A DNA stretch of 64,000 bases from contig NC_053150.1 in NCBI RefSeq assembly GCF_016808335.1, forward strand, positions 49,284,119 to 49,348,118, written 5' to 3'. Positions within the stretch are counted from its first letter, which is position 1. Each line of letters opens with the position of its first letter. The stretch comes from Panicum virgatum (lineage: Eukaryota; Streptophyta; Magnoliopsida; Poales; Poaceae). The notes under the pieces are model-generated. The model saw nothing but the letters and a program-made list of their open reading frames with translations, ran no database searches and had not been told where the DNA came from. Positions 13,053-23,421 of the stretch are shown here, piece after piece. Both the position numbers and the translations under genes were made by a program.

Positions 13053-13311
13053 CTAGGCCCTGTTTGTTTGGCACCGCGAGCACCAGCCGCGCATCGCTTA
13101 CGGACGCCGCTTCTCCGCTTTTCCCTCGCCCAGTACAAAGTTTCGCATTTTTTCTGCAGGCGTTGGCCAGTCGCGCGTCTAACGTGAAGCAAAGTTTCGC
13201 TTTTTTCCTGCAGGCGTTGGCCAGACGCACGTCTAACGCGAAGCGTTTGGCGGGATTCTTCGCTTAGCGCCACCGCCGCTGCAGAAATCGCGGTCCCAAA
13301 CACGCCCCTAG
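13053..13311. mobile_element. Small TIR element with 'ctag' at both edges
   Basis: The left end reads 'ctaggccctgtttgtttggc' and the right end, reverse-complemented, 'ctaggggcgtgtttgggacc'. These are imperfect terminal inverted repeats of about 28 bp continuing into ACCGCG on both sides. The interior holds a 54-bp tandem duplication. Superfamily not assigned; the target duplication may be TA or CTAG. Confidence 0.55.
13136..13243 (+). repeat. 54-bp tandem repeat, two units
   Basis: Units 13136-13189 and 13190-13243, both starting 'caaagtttcgc' and ending 'aag', differ at only a few bases. They sit inside the small TIR element and probably arose by local duplication. Confidence 0.85.
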
Positions 13312-13544
13312 TGGGTTCGGTTCTAACCTAGGAGTAGGCGCATGCTTTTGACCAATTGCCACCCTAAACAGTAGTTTCGGTCCGTAACATGGTGTACTTA
13401 CTGCTATTTCATTTTTACCATCCTGAAGAACTCCTACTAGGTGTCTAGGTGGTCGTTCGTTGGTCAAACATCACAGAGTTGAGACTTGAAACATGGGCGC
13501 ATCTTGTGTTTAGACCGGGGCAAACAATACTCACTCTATCTAGG

Positions 13545-13690
13545 TTGGAGCTCAAGCTTGTGGCTGGAATAGTGTGAGAAAAAAATACTGGTGGTTTGCT
13601 GGTGGCTGGTAGCTGGTGCTGGAGCGGTGTGAAAGGAAAATACTGTTGGGCTAGAGGCTGCTGGAGCTGCCGAACAGAGTGATTACTTCT
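13545..13690. mobile_element. MITE-like repeat ('agctggtgctggagcggtgtgaaagg' family)
   Basis: Two phrases of the type 'gctgg...gtgtgagaaaaaaatactg' occur. The same phrases in reverse complement occur at 39699-39830 ('cggcagctcc...ttctctcacaccact'). Ends are not clear. Confidence 0.4.
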
Positions 13691-13716
13691 TCGTCCAAAC
13701 AGCATCAGTAAACTGT

Positions 13717-13951
13717 CGGGACCGAGCCGTAGCTCGGGTAGTGTGCGCTCCTGGTGTGCAGGCCACCCCGGCGCGGGATTTTCCCACGGGTGCTGAGGAG
13801 TGAGTGTGTGCGCGCGCGTGTGTGTAGTGTGAGTGCCTCAGTATGGCGCGTTCCGAAACTATTCGGACAGTCTCATCTGTGTTGAGTCTGGTCAATACGG
13901 ACGCTTAAAATTCTTAGATGACTCCCCAGTGCTTCTGGGAGTTAAAAAAAA
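13717..13951 (+). mobile_element. tRNA-like SINE with 15-bp target-site duplication
   Basis: A 235-bp insert is flanked by perfect 15-bp copies of GCATCAGTAAACTGT (13702-13716 and 13952-13966). The 5' part resembles a tRNA gene: an A-box-like 'gtagctcgggtagtg' and a degenerate B-box-like 'gcgggattttccc' about 40 bp later. The 3' end is a run of A. Direct duplication plus A-tail is the signature of LINE-mediated retroposition. Confidence 0.8.
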
Positions 13952-14274
13952 GCATCAGTAAACTGTAAAACGATAGCATTCCGGTATTATTCAAAGCCAG
14001 GAAGGCGTCACTGTTATGCTCTGCGTGCATGGACACGCATGTGACGTGAGGTCTTAATAATTTTCATTTCCAAACTTGAGGTTGACCTTATGGGTCCTCA
14101 AACCTAACAGGCCAGCTGGGACCATGCCGCTTGATCCAGCAAGTCAGAGTTCTGACCTGGAGAAAAGCGTTGCTGCCTCCCTCCCGCTACTGTCCCTACC
14201 CACACCCAACTCCTGGTTGGAGGTCAGTCAGTGGCACAGATTCTGAAAGCACCACTAACCACACATCCCTTTCA

Positions 14275-14641
14275 GGGTCTGTTTAGTTTGTTTTACTTGT
14301 AAACGCAAAAAAAAATTTGCGTGAGAATCTTGCCAATTTAAAGTACTAAATGAAGTCTATTTACAAACTTTTTTGCACAGATGGGTTGTAAATCGCGAGA
14401 CGAATCTAATGATGCTAATTAATTCATGATTAATCAATAATTAGCGGATGGTTACTGTAGTAACACTGTTGCAAATCATGGCTTAAGTAGGCTCATTAGA
14501 TTCGTCTCGCGATTTACAGCCCAACCATGCAAAAAGTTTTGTAAATAGACTTCATTTAGTACTTCAAATTAGCAAGATTCCTTTTCACTTTAATGTGTTT
14601 ACGGTTATTTTGCGTTTATGGAGTGGGAACTAAACAGGACC
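14275..14641. mobile_element. 367-bp MITE with nested inverted repeats
   Basis: Terminal repeats GGGTCTGTTTAG and GGTCCTGTTTAG (on the opposite strand) are flanked by TCA on both sides (14272-14274 and 14642-14644). This fits a 3-bp target duplication of the PIF/Harbinger kind. Inside, 'gtaaatcgcgagacgaatct' recurs inverted near 14500, and 'aatgaagtctatttacaaa' is also inverted, so the transcript could fold into a long hairpin. Confidence 0.75.
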
Positions 14642-14766
14642 TCATGTCCCTGAAACTTTCAGTTCCAAGGAGCTCTCGGCACATCCATCTCTCCCACCCA
14701 CGTTCTCCTTCCTCGGCCTCTTCCCCCATCCCCGCGCGCGTGGCGCGGAGGTTGCCCCCGCACGCC

Positions 14767-15375
14767 CAGGGTTTTATTTCCCGACCGTTAACTGGTAACC
14801 GCCGGGCTCCGGTTCCGGTTTACCGGACCGGTTTGACCGGTTACTGGTCGGAACCGGTGGAATTCAAATTTGAATTCAAAAGGCGCAGTTCAACCAGTTC
14901 GTACCGGTTTACCGGCCGGTTTGACTGGTTTGCCTGGTAACCGGTCAAATTCAAATTTTTTTCTTTTTTGGTTTAAATTTAAATGCCCGCAAAGTATACT
15001 AAATAAATGTTTGTATAATATATTTTAGTCTAAATAAACCCTCCAACCCTCTTTTGTACTACTTTTACATTGTATTTGTATACTTTTGTATGCACATTTT
15101 TTTGTTTAACTTCAAATCCCCGCAAACAATACTAAATGAACGAATTTTTGAGAAAATTTAACACCATTAGATTCGTCGCACCTTGAAGTATTTTTAGAAT
15201 TTTTTTCATTTTTTTGAATTTAAATTTAAATTTTGAATTTGGGCCGGTTTGGTACTGGCCCAAACCGGAACCGGACCGGACCGGTTTGGTACTGGCCCAA
15301 ACCGGAACCGAACCGGACTGGTTTGACCGGTAACCTATCAAACCGGACCGGTTCCCATGTGTTAGGAAAACCCTG
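14767..15375. mobile_element. 609-bp non-autonomous hAT element with AACCGG-rich ends
   Basis: The termini are CAGGGTTTT in inverted orientation, and the flanks are perfect 8-bp copies of CGCACGCC (14759-14766 and 15376-15383), both typical of hAT elements. Each subterminal region carries many copies of ACCGG/CCGGTT, while the core (14940-15230) is strongly AT-rich. No transposase coding is seen, so it would need an autonomous partner. Confidence 0.85.
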
Positions 15376-15902
15376 CGCACGCCAGGAATCTCGCGTGCCG
15401 TTGCCGAGCCGCCGAAGCCTTTGTCCCCTGTCCGCACCCGGCGCCGCGCGCAAGCCTCCAAATCCGCGAGCACCGTGCGGCCGCAGACCCGGCCGGAAAC
15501 CCCCATCGCTTCGTTTCTGCGCTTGGATCGTTCGTTCTGGCTCTGCTGGCCGCGCCCGCGCCTTTCTCCACACGCCCTTGTCGCTGTCCGTCGGCGTTCG
15601 CGATGGCAACCAAAAAAAAAACCAAGAACAGATAAACCCCGCGCTGCATGATTGAAATCCGGGGAATCCGATAGTAGTATGAACTGAGAAAAAAAAAACA
15701 AGTGCAGTACAGAGCATCAGCAGATTGCAACAGCACCTTGCTGAGCATGGCTAATAAGCCAGCCGACTGCCGACTGAGAGCTTCTGCCATGTCACATATA
15801 GCATGTGAATATAACAAGCTGGCTGCGAGGTAGGCTGTATCAAACATACTAGTATTTAATGCTTTACATAGGAAGACTATCATCCATTGTGGCTACATCT
15901 TT

Positions 15903-16140
15903 GTGGCCATCCCTGAGTCCATACAGCTCGGAGGGCAGAGCCAGATCCGGGTGCCGGCGGCGATGATGAAGTCGCTGCTGCCGCAGAGTCAGCTGCGGCG
16001 CTCGTCGGCGCGGTCGTCGGGGGACGGCAACTCCGCGGGCGGAGACGGGGCCGCGGCCGGGGTGCGGGCGCCCGCCTCGGGCACCTTCTGGTTCCTGCTC
16101 CACGCGCTCTGCTGCGAGTCCATGGAGGCGCGGGCGAGCG
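15903..16140 (+). other. Possible gene fragment running into a low-complexity GC repeat
   Basis: A frame reads MMKSLLPQSQLRRSSARSSG, then a Gly/Ala-rich linker, then GTFWFLLHALCC. This looks like the cytosolic tail and start of a signal anchor of a type II membrane protein. It stops abruptly where a degenerate 'gcgggcgagcgg' repeat starts (16130-16330). No continuation is seen, and I do not recognise the donor gene. Confidence 0.3.
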
Positions 16141-16439
16141 GCGGTGCGGGCGAGCAGGAGGACGGCGCGGGCGGGCGAGCGGCAGCGCGGGCGAGCGAAG
16201 GCACCAGCGAGCGGGAGGGCGAACGGAGGGGCGGGGCGAGCGAGCGGAGGGAGGCGCGGGCGAGCTGGAGGGCGAGTGGAGGCGCGAACAGGCGAGCGGA
16301 GGGAAGGCGCGTGCGAGCAGGTGCCGCACGAGATCGAGAAGGGAGGTAGGTGGGGAGCGAAGCGTCGGCAATTTCGTCTGCAACCGGCTGGGAACGAGCG
16401 GCGTGGTGCGTCTCAGCCGGACGAAGAGTTTAGCGCCGG

Positions 16440-16545
16440 CCCGTTCTCTCTCTTCTGTTCTCTCACTGCCACATCATGTTTTTTTTCTGACGTGTACTCT
16501 ATTCAGCCGGCTGACTCAGCCTTATTATACTTGCTCTGATTGTGC
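16440..16545. mobile_element. MITE terminus-like sequence
   Basis: On the - strand it reads 'agagcaagtataataaggct' followed by a GCCGGCTGA motif and then 'agagaacagaagagag'. This resembles the end of a common grass MITE. A partner end near 15745-15780 ('ggctaataagccagccgac') is possible but unproven. Confidence 0.35.
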
Positions 16546-17556
16546 TTTGACCAGTAAACGGGCGGCAGTGTCCAAATCAGCCCAACACTGATGATTTTCT
16601 TTCTTTTTTTTTTGCAAGATCATGTACTTGTAATCAAGTCGTGTGGCGGTCGAGTTAGCTTAACCACCGGGATGACGCCGCCGATCGGCTCGGCTTGCAC
16701 CTGCACGGCACCGTGAGGTCGTTGCTTTACTTGGCATAGGATACGCCGGAACCCGTCGCTCTCGCTCTCGCCGCTGCCGCCGCCGCCGCCGCAGCAGCAG
16801 CCAGAGCCCATCCGGTTGGCGTGCCGGCGGCCGTTGCGGGCGTCTGGGTTCGGTGTGGTTTGGCAGGGCGGGTGAGCCGGCCATGCGGCGCCAGCGCCGG
16901 CGAGCGATCTCCGATTCCCCCACCTGAACATTCCTCCAACCTCGTACCCGGCCGAACCGAGGCCGTGGTACCGCCGCCGGAGCGGTTGGGGATTGGTGGC
17001 CGTGCCGAGGAGCGGTGAGCCGCTCGTCCAACCGGGAGTCAGGAACCCAACCACCACCCGCGTACGAGACGCCGAGGACGCAACACGCGGCCGAGACACA
17101 CGGCCCGGCGCCCTGTGCGCGCCTTCCGGCTCCACCGCCACCCATCGCGCGCGGCATCCGCACTGACAAGTGCCGGCGACCAACCCTTTCCATCCGTGCG
17201 CCCCATTGGGGACGGGGAAAAAGGGCGTCCCGTACCCGTTCCGTTGATCGTCGGGTCGGCACCACCGCACCAGACGAAGGCTTTGCTGCTGCTTCTATCT
17301 ACGGTTGCGTGTACGAGTGCCTGGCTTTGCGCAGGTGACGCGCCCCGGCGGCGGATAAGCCCGATCTCAGTGGTATGGAAGTGTTATGAACATTAAATTT
17401 ACTAACATATGCTAATAGTATGAGGAGAGAGAGGAAAGAGTAGTGTCATGAAATGTGAGAGGGGTGTCATCACCATGACACTCCACTGGCACAGTTCTTA
17501 AGTTTCCAGTCTTGATAACTATGTCGATGACACTCCCACTAAGACTGGTATAAGAG
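16546..17556. other. GC-rich intergenic sequence, then MITE-like AT-rich stretch
   Basis: Bases 16620-17340 have overlapping open frames on both strands without domains. Bases about 17380-17530 ('agagagaggaaagag', 'gtgtcatcaccatgacac') look like a small MITE containing a short palindrome around 'gtgtcat...atgacac'. Confidence 0.35.
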
Positions 17557-17710
17557 ACGGAGTTTTTCCAAAGTTGACATAAGTGTCGAGCCTATCGGTC
17601 GGCGTCGCCAACATATGAAACCCTCTCCATCTTACGGAGTTTTTCCAAAGTTGACATAAGTGTCGAGCCCATCGGTCGGCGTCGCCAACATATGAAACCC
17701 TCTCCATCTT
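17557..17710 (+). repeat. 77-bp tandem duplication
   Basis: Units 17557-17633 and 17634-17710 ('acggagtttttccaaagttg' to 'ctccatctt') differ by one base (t/c in 'cgagcctatc'). They lie immediately left of the MULE described next. Confidence 0.95.
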
Positions 17711-17730
17711 ATCCCGTGGATTTTTCTTAT

Positions 17731-19544
17731 GGGAAAATTGGCTGTGTAGCATCAAAAGACGATGACTTTAGTAAAATACCACTAAAACCATCTGGCACCG
17801 TAAAATATCACTAAAAAGCTCCAACGTTACCCAAATGTAGCACTCTGTCAGTTCTGTCAGTTAAGTCAGTGACGCCATCTCTTCCACGGACCGGCCGGCG
17901 TTGGAGAAGGCAGAACGTGGCCCCCGTGGGGAAGAATGGCGCCGCCTCCAACGCAGGGACGAGCGACGTGGCCTCCGCGCGCGAGAAACATGGAGCGCAT
18001 GTCGTGGCGAGGCAGCGCGCGAAGCAGCCGGGCCGCCTGCGCTGGGGCGGAGCACGCGGATGCAGTCGCGAGCAGACGCGCCCCGCTGCCGGCGCGGACG
18101 CCGTCGCGAGCAGGGCCCATGGCCGGAGCACGTGGATGCCGTCGCGGTGACAGGGGCGTGGTGCTAGGCCTCGGCGCGCGGACGGCGTCGCGAGCAGGCG
18201 CGTCCCGCCGCCGGCGCGGACGCCGTCGCGAACAGGGCCGCCGCACCCGCCGCTAACGCCACCTTCTCGGAGGGCCTTATCACAAAAAGGTTGAAGCTTT
18301 CAGCCATGGCGGACTGGCGGCCTTGGCCACAGAGCCCGCCGGTGTTCTAGTGATCTAGGGGCTCGGTCGAGCTGGGGAATGGAAAGAGGAGGATGTGGTG
18401 ACCTCGGTTGAGTGCTTACCAGGGGCGGGGGACAAACGTGGCTGCCGGAATCGGAGGAGGCGGCCGACGCACAGGATGTCCAAGCGGGGACGGCGCTGTG
18501 GTGGCTAATGGGCGACGAGGACCCGGAGATTGTATGCGTCTTGGCGAGAGGTGCACGTGGTGGCATCAGTCCTCGCCGGCGTGCAGCGGGAACGACGAAT
18601 CGGTGCAAGGGAAGCGGCGGTGCTCGGCTCCTCACGGCGGTGGCGCTCCGGCGATGTAACGGTGACGAGGACGGGTGGAACGGGTGCAAGTCGGCGACAC
18701 GCAGCTCATGGTGCTCGTGGCTGCGACCGGCTGCATCTAGGGACGGCGAATCGGGCGAGCCGTGGAAGAACACGAACAGATGCACGCTGGTTTGTGAGAG
18801 GGAGGGAGAAATTGCAAGGGCTGCAGCTGCTAGCATCTTGATTGTTCGGTGGAGAAGAATCGGAGAGGGAAGCGGGTGCTGCAAAGGAGGCGGGTTGCCG
18901 GCCGCTGTACTGCAGGGGCAGATCGCCGGGCGCTAGTCTGCAGGGGCGGGACGCCGGCGTTGGACTACAGGGGCGGCCCAGATGCAAGGGAGCAGCGCGC
19001 GTGGGGAGGAGGGGCACGTCCGCTAGACTTCGGAGCGCCGGCGCACCTACTTGCTTGGCGGCTCCTTCGACTACAGCGTCGACGAGGAGGTCGAGGCCAT
19101 CGTGTCCCGCAGGCCCGTGCAGCGTGGCGAGCAGGAGGAACGGCAGGAGGTCGCGGGGCCCGCACAGTGCGGGGGACGGGCGAACCAGCAGCCGGTGGCA
19201 GAGCCTCCATGGCTCGGCGGCGAGCCGAAGGGAGAGAAAGAGAGAAGAGGCGAGACCGCGAGGGAACGGTGTTGACTGGGCGGGTGACTAGGCGCCATCG
19301 TGGGGATGCAGAGCGAAGGGCGAGCGGTGGTCGGCAGCGGCAAGGCGACCTCGTTAGCTCCCACGGGCCAGCTAACAAGGAGACGGGACGACCTGGACGG
19401 CGTTGACGACATTTCCTCTTACCGTGACGGGATGGTAGATTCAGGTAATGTTTTCAACTTTAAGTGATATTTTACGGGGCCGGATGCTTTTAGTGGTATT
19501 TTACTAAAGTCGTTATCTTTCCGTGCTACATAGCCAATTTTCCC
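17731..19544. mobile_element. 1,814-bp non-autonomous MULE, Pack-MULE-like
   Basis: Terminal inverted repeats of roughly 90 bp start GGGAAAATTGGCT and share 'gactttagtaaaataccact'. Perfect 9-bp copies of TTTTCTTAT flank the element (17722-17730 and 19545-19553). Nine-base duplications with long inverted ends define Mutator-like elements. The interior (about 17860-19410) is much more GC-rich than the ends and encodes no MURA transposase, which is the pattern of Pack-MULEs carrying captured GC-rich gene pieces. Interior ORFs show no recognised domain. One stretch (about 19055-19125, GGSFDYSVDEEVEAIVSRR) looks the most protein-like. Confidence 0.85.
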
Positions 19545-19814
19545 TTTTCTTATACCTCGTGACGTCGCGCGCTCCAATCAGGGCCTTGAAATGTTCAAAT
19601 CTGAAACCTCAAAGCGGAGAAAAAAAATGGAGACAATGACATGCACAGGCAGACGCTCGGACACAGATTCGGAACCGAAAATGTCACAGTGAAATATCAC
19701 TAAATCTCAATTCCAGGCGCTCATCCATGGATGGGGAGCTGAGCTGCAAGCCTGCAGTAAATGGACTCATGCAGTGGAAATGCTCGGAGTGGAGCGGTAA
19801 TAAAGGTTGTGTTT

Positions 19815-20105
19815 ACATCACTTTGTATGTTTGGAAGAGAATTTTTATTATTTGAAGTATTAAATGTAGAATAATTACAAAACTAATTACAGATCTCGTT
19901 TGTAAACTACGAGACGAATCTAATGACTCCAAATAATTCATCATCATAGCATATTTACTGCAGCATTACTGTAGCAATTTAGTGTCTAATCACGTCCTAA
20001 TTAGACTGCTTAGATTCGTCTCGCGATTTACAGTATATTTGTATAATGCAATTTATTTTTCGGTTACATTTAATATACCATGCAAGCGATTTAAAAAAAA
20101 TTGTA
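19815..20105. mobile_element. MITE related to the 14275-14641 element
   Basis: It carries 'actacgagacgaatctaatg' and, inverted near 20010, 'ttagattcgtctcgcgattt', around a core with 'tactgcagcattactgtagc'. Outer ends are poorly defined. Confidence 0.5.
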
Positions 20106-20632
20106 TTTTGCGCGCACGGTATCTCGACTAGGAGAGTAGACTCACCTTGCGACGGAGATCTTCAAACAGTGCGTCCTTGCTAGCTGGACTGCAGCAGGGG
20201 GAGTAATTGCAGTGGTACTAACCCCGGGTCAAAACCGATGCTAACCGGCCACGGTAGCGCGCACTCTGACTGATTGGGTGTCAAGAACCTGTGCTTGATC
20301 CAGCATGGTTTCTGGATTTGGGAAAGTAGGCGAGACGGGAAATGTGCACGACGGAAATGCTGATTAGTCGCAATTTTTGCAGCAGGTGATGCTCTTTAAT
20401 TGAAGTCGCGAACATGTTCTAGTCTTTTCACAATCGCAGCAGCAGCAGCAGCACAAGAACAGGGCATGGAAGGGGAGAGTTGATTGAGAGAGGAGAGATC
20501 TATCTATGTCTGGATCCTATTTCAGTTGCGGTCGCGGGGTTGGCCGATCCGTCGGCGAGCGCATTTCGCCGGCCGAGGTGTCGGCAGCGCCGGCCGGGGC
20601 CCGGGGGGATGGTTGGGCGAGGGGCCCCGGGG
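20106..20632. other. Intergenic sequence and 3' UTR of the RING gene
   Basis: Nothing gene-like. A short AGC microsatellite occurs near 20437-20450. The part next to 20632 is probably the 3' UTR of the - strand RING gene. Confidence 0.4.
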
Positions 20633-21436
20633 TCAGAAGATGTCGAGGACGTCGACGATGGCGGCGTTGCAGAGCGGGCAGCGACTGCGGCCGGCGAGGA
20701 GCTCGCGGGCGCAGGGGCGGCAGAAGGTGTGGCCGCAGGGGATGAAGGCCGCGCCCTTGGCGCGCGCCATGCACACGCAGCAGCACCCGGCGACCACCCC
20801 TTTGCCCGCGGCCTCCGGCTCCGCGTCGGCGTCGGCGTCGTCCTCCACCAGCTCCGGCGCCTCCGCTTCCGCCAAGTCCTCCTCGCGCGGGGCCGCGCCG
20901 GCGCTCCACTGCCTGTCCGTCTGCTCGAGGAGCGCCATCAGGGAGACCCTCTCCCCCTGCTCCTCCTCCTCTTGCGCCGCCACCAGCGTGGGCGGCTGGC
21001 TCGCCGGCCGCGGAGGCGGAGGCGGAGCAGGAGAAGGGGCGGCCTCGGCGGGCGCGAACGGGGAGGCCGCCGTGCTCGGGGCGGGAAGCGACACGGCGCG
21101 GCGGACGAGGGCGGGGTCGCCGGCGCCGGCCCCCGACGCGGCGGCGGGAGGCGGCTGCTGGTCGTCCCGGATGATGTCGAGGAGGGTGCGCGCCGCGGCC
21201 GCGGCTGCGGCGGCGGACGACGACGAGGGTGGCGGCAGCGAGGCCTGCCTCTCGGCGGCCATGGCGGAGGCGAGCGTGACCGCCGCCCGGCGCCCCGCCG
21301 CGAGGTCGTCCCCGTCGCGGAGCTTGAGCAGGTCGCGGAGGTTGCACGACCCCGCCACACCCACCGCCGGCGGCGGCCCGACCGCGGCGAGCTGGTCCGC
21401 CAGCGTGACGCTGCGGCGCATCACCCGCCCCTCCAT
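20633..21436 (-). CDS. RING-HC finger protein, putative E3 ubiquitin ligase
   Basis: A single-exon frame of 267 codons starts at ATG 21436 (MEGRVMRRSVTLADQLA). The frame is open further upstream, but without another ATG. The last 50 residues form a canonical C3HC4 RING: C-x2-C-x11-C-x-H-x2-C-x2-C-x10-C-x2-C (from CCVCMARAKG to RCPLCNAAI). The N-terminal three quarters are Ala/Pro-rich and look disordered, with a conserved-looking patch (SCNLRDLLKLRDGDD) near residue 30 and an acidic stretch before the RING. No membrane segment is seen. By family, a RING of this type recruits an E2 and catalyses ubiquitin transfer; the substrate is unknown. The + strand frame of up to 401 codons across the same bases is a GC-rich shadow. 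Confidence 0.88.
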   Translation of the reverse strand: MEGRVMRRSVTLADQLAAVGPPPAVGVAGSCNLRDLLKLRDGDDLAAGRRAAVTLASAMAAERQASLPPPSSSSAAAAAAAARTLLDIIRDDQQPPPAAASGAGAGDPALVRRAVSLPAPSTAASPFAPAEAAPSPAPPPPPRPASQPPTLVAAQEEEEQGERVSLMALLEQTDRQWSAGAAPREEDLAEAEAPELVEDDADADAEPEAAGKGVVAGCCCVCMARAKGAAFIPCGHTFCRPCARELLAGRSRCPLCNAAIVDVLDIF

Positions 21437-22250
21437 CGTCGACTCCTCTTCCTCCCCGACGCCAACCAACCAACCCACCCGCCGCTCGGCAAGCCCGGAC
21501 AAGGCAGGCAGGGGGAGGAAGGAGCCGAACCGAAGGGGGAAGCGCCTATTCTTCCAAGCGGCAGGCGAGCGCGGCCAGAGGCACGCTCTCGGGTGGGGTA
21601 ATAAAGTGGGGGAGGGCGTGGCGCGCCTGGGGAGGCGTGCGGGGGGTGTCCCCGTTTGGATCTCGCGTGCGAGGCCGGAGCTGAGCTGAGCCGCCGCGTG
21701 ATGATCCCCGCCGATCTGGGGGGCGGAGATGGCTGCTGGTTTCCGCGTGGCGTGTCAGCGCCCGCCTCGCTCGCTTGCGCTGCCGCCGCTGCTGGCGAAG
21801 TGGGAGGGGAGAGGAGGGAGTAATAAAGGCTGGGCGGGCGGGGGCGTGGGAGACGGAGGGAGGCGGGCGGGCGGGCGGGATCAGCGGAGCAGCAGCGCGG
21901 ATCTACCGAGGTGAAACGGGATGCCGTTTGTCGGGGAGGGGGAGCCGCGCCGTGCCCGTCCCGTCCGAGTGTCCGACCGCCGCGCAGCGGCACGGGGCGG
22001 GGTTTGGGTGGGCCGGCTGATGAGGGAGCGATATGGCAGGCAGCAACGGAGGGGGAGGCGAGATCTGCGGCCGCGTTGGTTGGGCCGGTGATCCTGGGCC
22101 GCGTGCCAGCTCTGTTCCCTCCATCATCACTGGCACCGCAGCGCAGCGGCTGCTGAACCTTCCAAACGCCGCACGCTGTTCTTTCTGTCATCGACTCCGG
22201 CGCGCAACACAAGAGAGCAAGAGACCCAACCAAAAAAAGAGAGAAAGCAA
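21437..22250 (-). promoter_or_regulatory. 5' UTR and upstream region of the RING gene
   Basis: A very GC-rich stretch upstream of the RING start. I see no second gene. No clear TATA box could be assigned, and open frames here are compositional. Confidence 0.35.
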
Positions 22251-22460
22251 AGACTAATCACAAAACTAATTATAGAAACGGTATGTAAACTACGAGATGA
22301 ATTTATTAGAACTAATTAATTCGTCATTAGCATATATTTACTATACCAATTACCGTAACAATTTAGTATCTAATCATAGTCTAATTAAGCTCATTAGATT
22401 TTACAAGCAAACTATACATTTCATGTTTTATTTCATATGGATTTAGCACTCTATGCATGT
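22251..22460. mobile_element. Truncated MITE of the 'acgagatgaatttattag' family
   Basis: It shares the 'gtaaactacgagatgaattt' and 'ctcattagatttta' core with the elements at 14275 and 19815. It is AT-rich and abuts the GC-rich RING promoter. Confidence 0.45.
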
Positions 22461-23421
22461 AAGATTTACCGCGAAGCATCACGCTTGTCACATGCCAGCA
22501 TATGAACAGTGGGTGTCACTTGCCACGACCACGCCGTGGAGAAGAACAGAGGAAAGACCAAACCGCCTGATGAGTTTTCCTTTGTCACAAACTACCATTC
22601 TTTCAAAAAAAAACACTGGAAACTACCATGGTGCTGCATGTCGCTTTCTGAAAGACTTGCATGCCGGCAGACAAAGTCCCCGAATGGACCGGTGTCTCAA
22701 GAATTTGCTCTAGTCAGAATGTTAGCACAGAGCACACTCAAAACTAAGCTACTCTATCAGACATGCGATGAGCGTGTTCCACAAAAAGAAAGAAATGTCG
22801 CCTTCAGTCATCAACCTGTTCAAACTTTTCGATGAGACAGATGGAACAGACAATTGACCGTTTAACATCAGGTTTAGGCGAGACCATCAAAAAGCCAGTA
22901 TAATTTCTGCAATGTTGCAGAGTAGAGTACGTTCAAAACAAATAACAATGAGCCTGCAATTGCAGCTTCGAAGTGTTGTGTAAAGCATATTGCAGACAAT
23001 ATGCGCCAAGCTGGAATTTCTGGCAAAGCTCCACGCATCAAGGAATACTCCTAAGTCCTAAACTTTCCATTATTGTAAACCATTATCATGGCGACAGTAC
23101 CACCCCACACCTCTTACAAGACCTGTACAATCATCATACCAATGCCACGTGTCCCATTCCATTCATAGTTTGATCCTACTAGCAGGCAGCTGTAATAATG
23201 GGATATGAATCAGACTGACCAGATCAGCCAAAAAACTCTAATTGCGTACTAGTTTCAGTCAGTTTAACCCCCTAAAACAAAATTAGACTTTTTTTTTAGG
23301 GCAAACAAAATTGACTTGATCAGAGCCTAACATGTACACTAACTCAATCATTAAGAACCAAGGAAGGCTAGCTAATATCATTCATCTGCATGTTTTGGTG
23401 GCTGTTATTTGATGAGGTGTG
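22461..23421. other. Intergenic sequence and 3' UTR of the USP gene
   Basis: No ORF with protein-like features. The right part (about 23000-23421) is probably the 3' UTR of the deubiquitinase gene on the - strand. Confidence 0.4.

Noticed and set aside
18300..19412. ORFs of 185-194 codons in the MULE interior
   Set aside because: No recognisable domain; frames are open on both strands because of GC content. Kept only as possible captured fragments.
20480..21689. Long + strand ORFs (373 and 401 codons) opposite the RING gene
   Set aside because: They are GC-rich shadows of the RING coding strand, with Arg/Ala runs and no domain.
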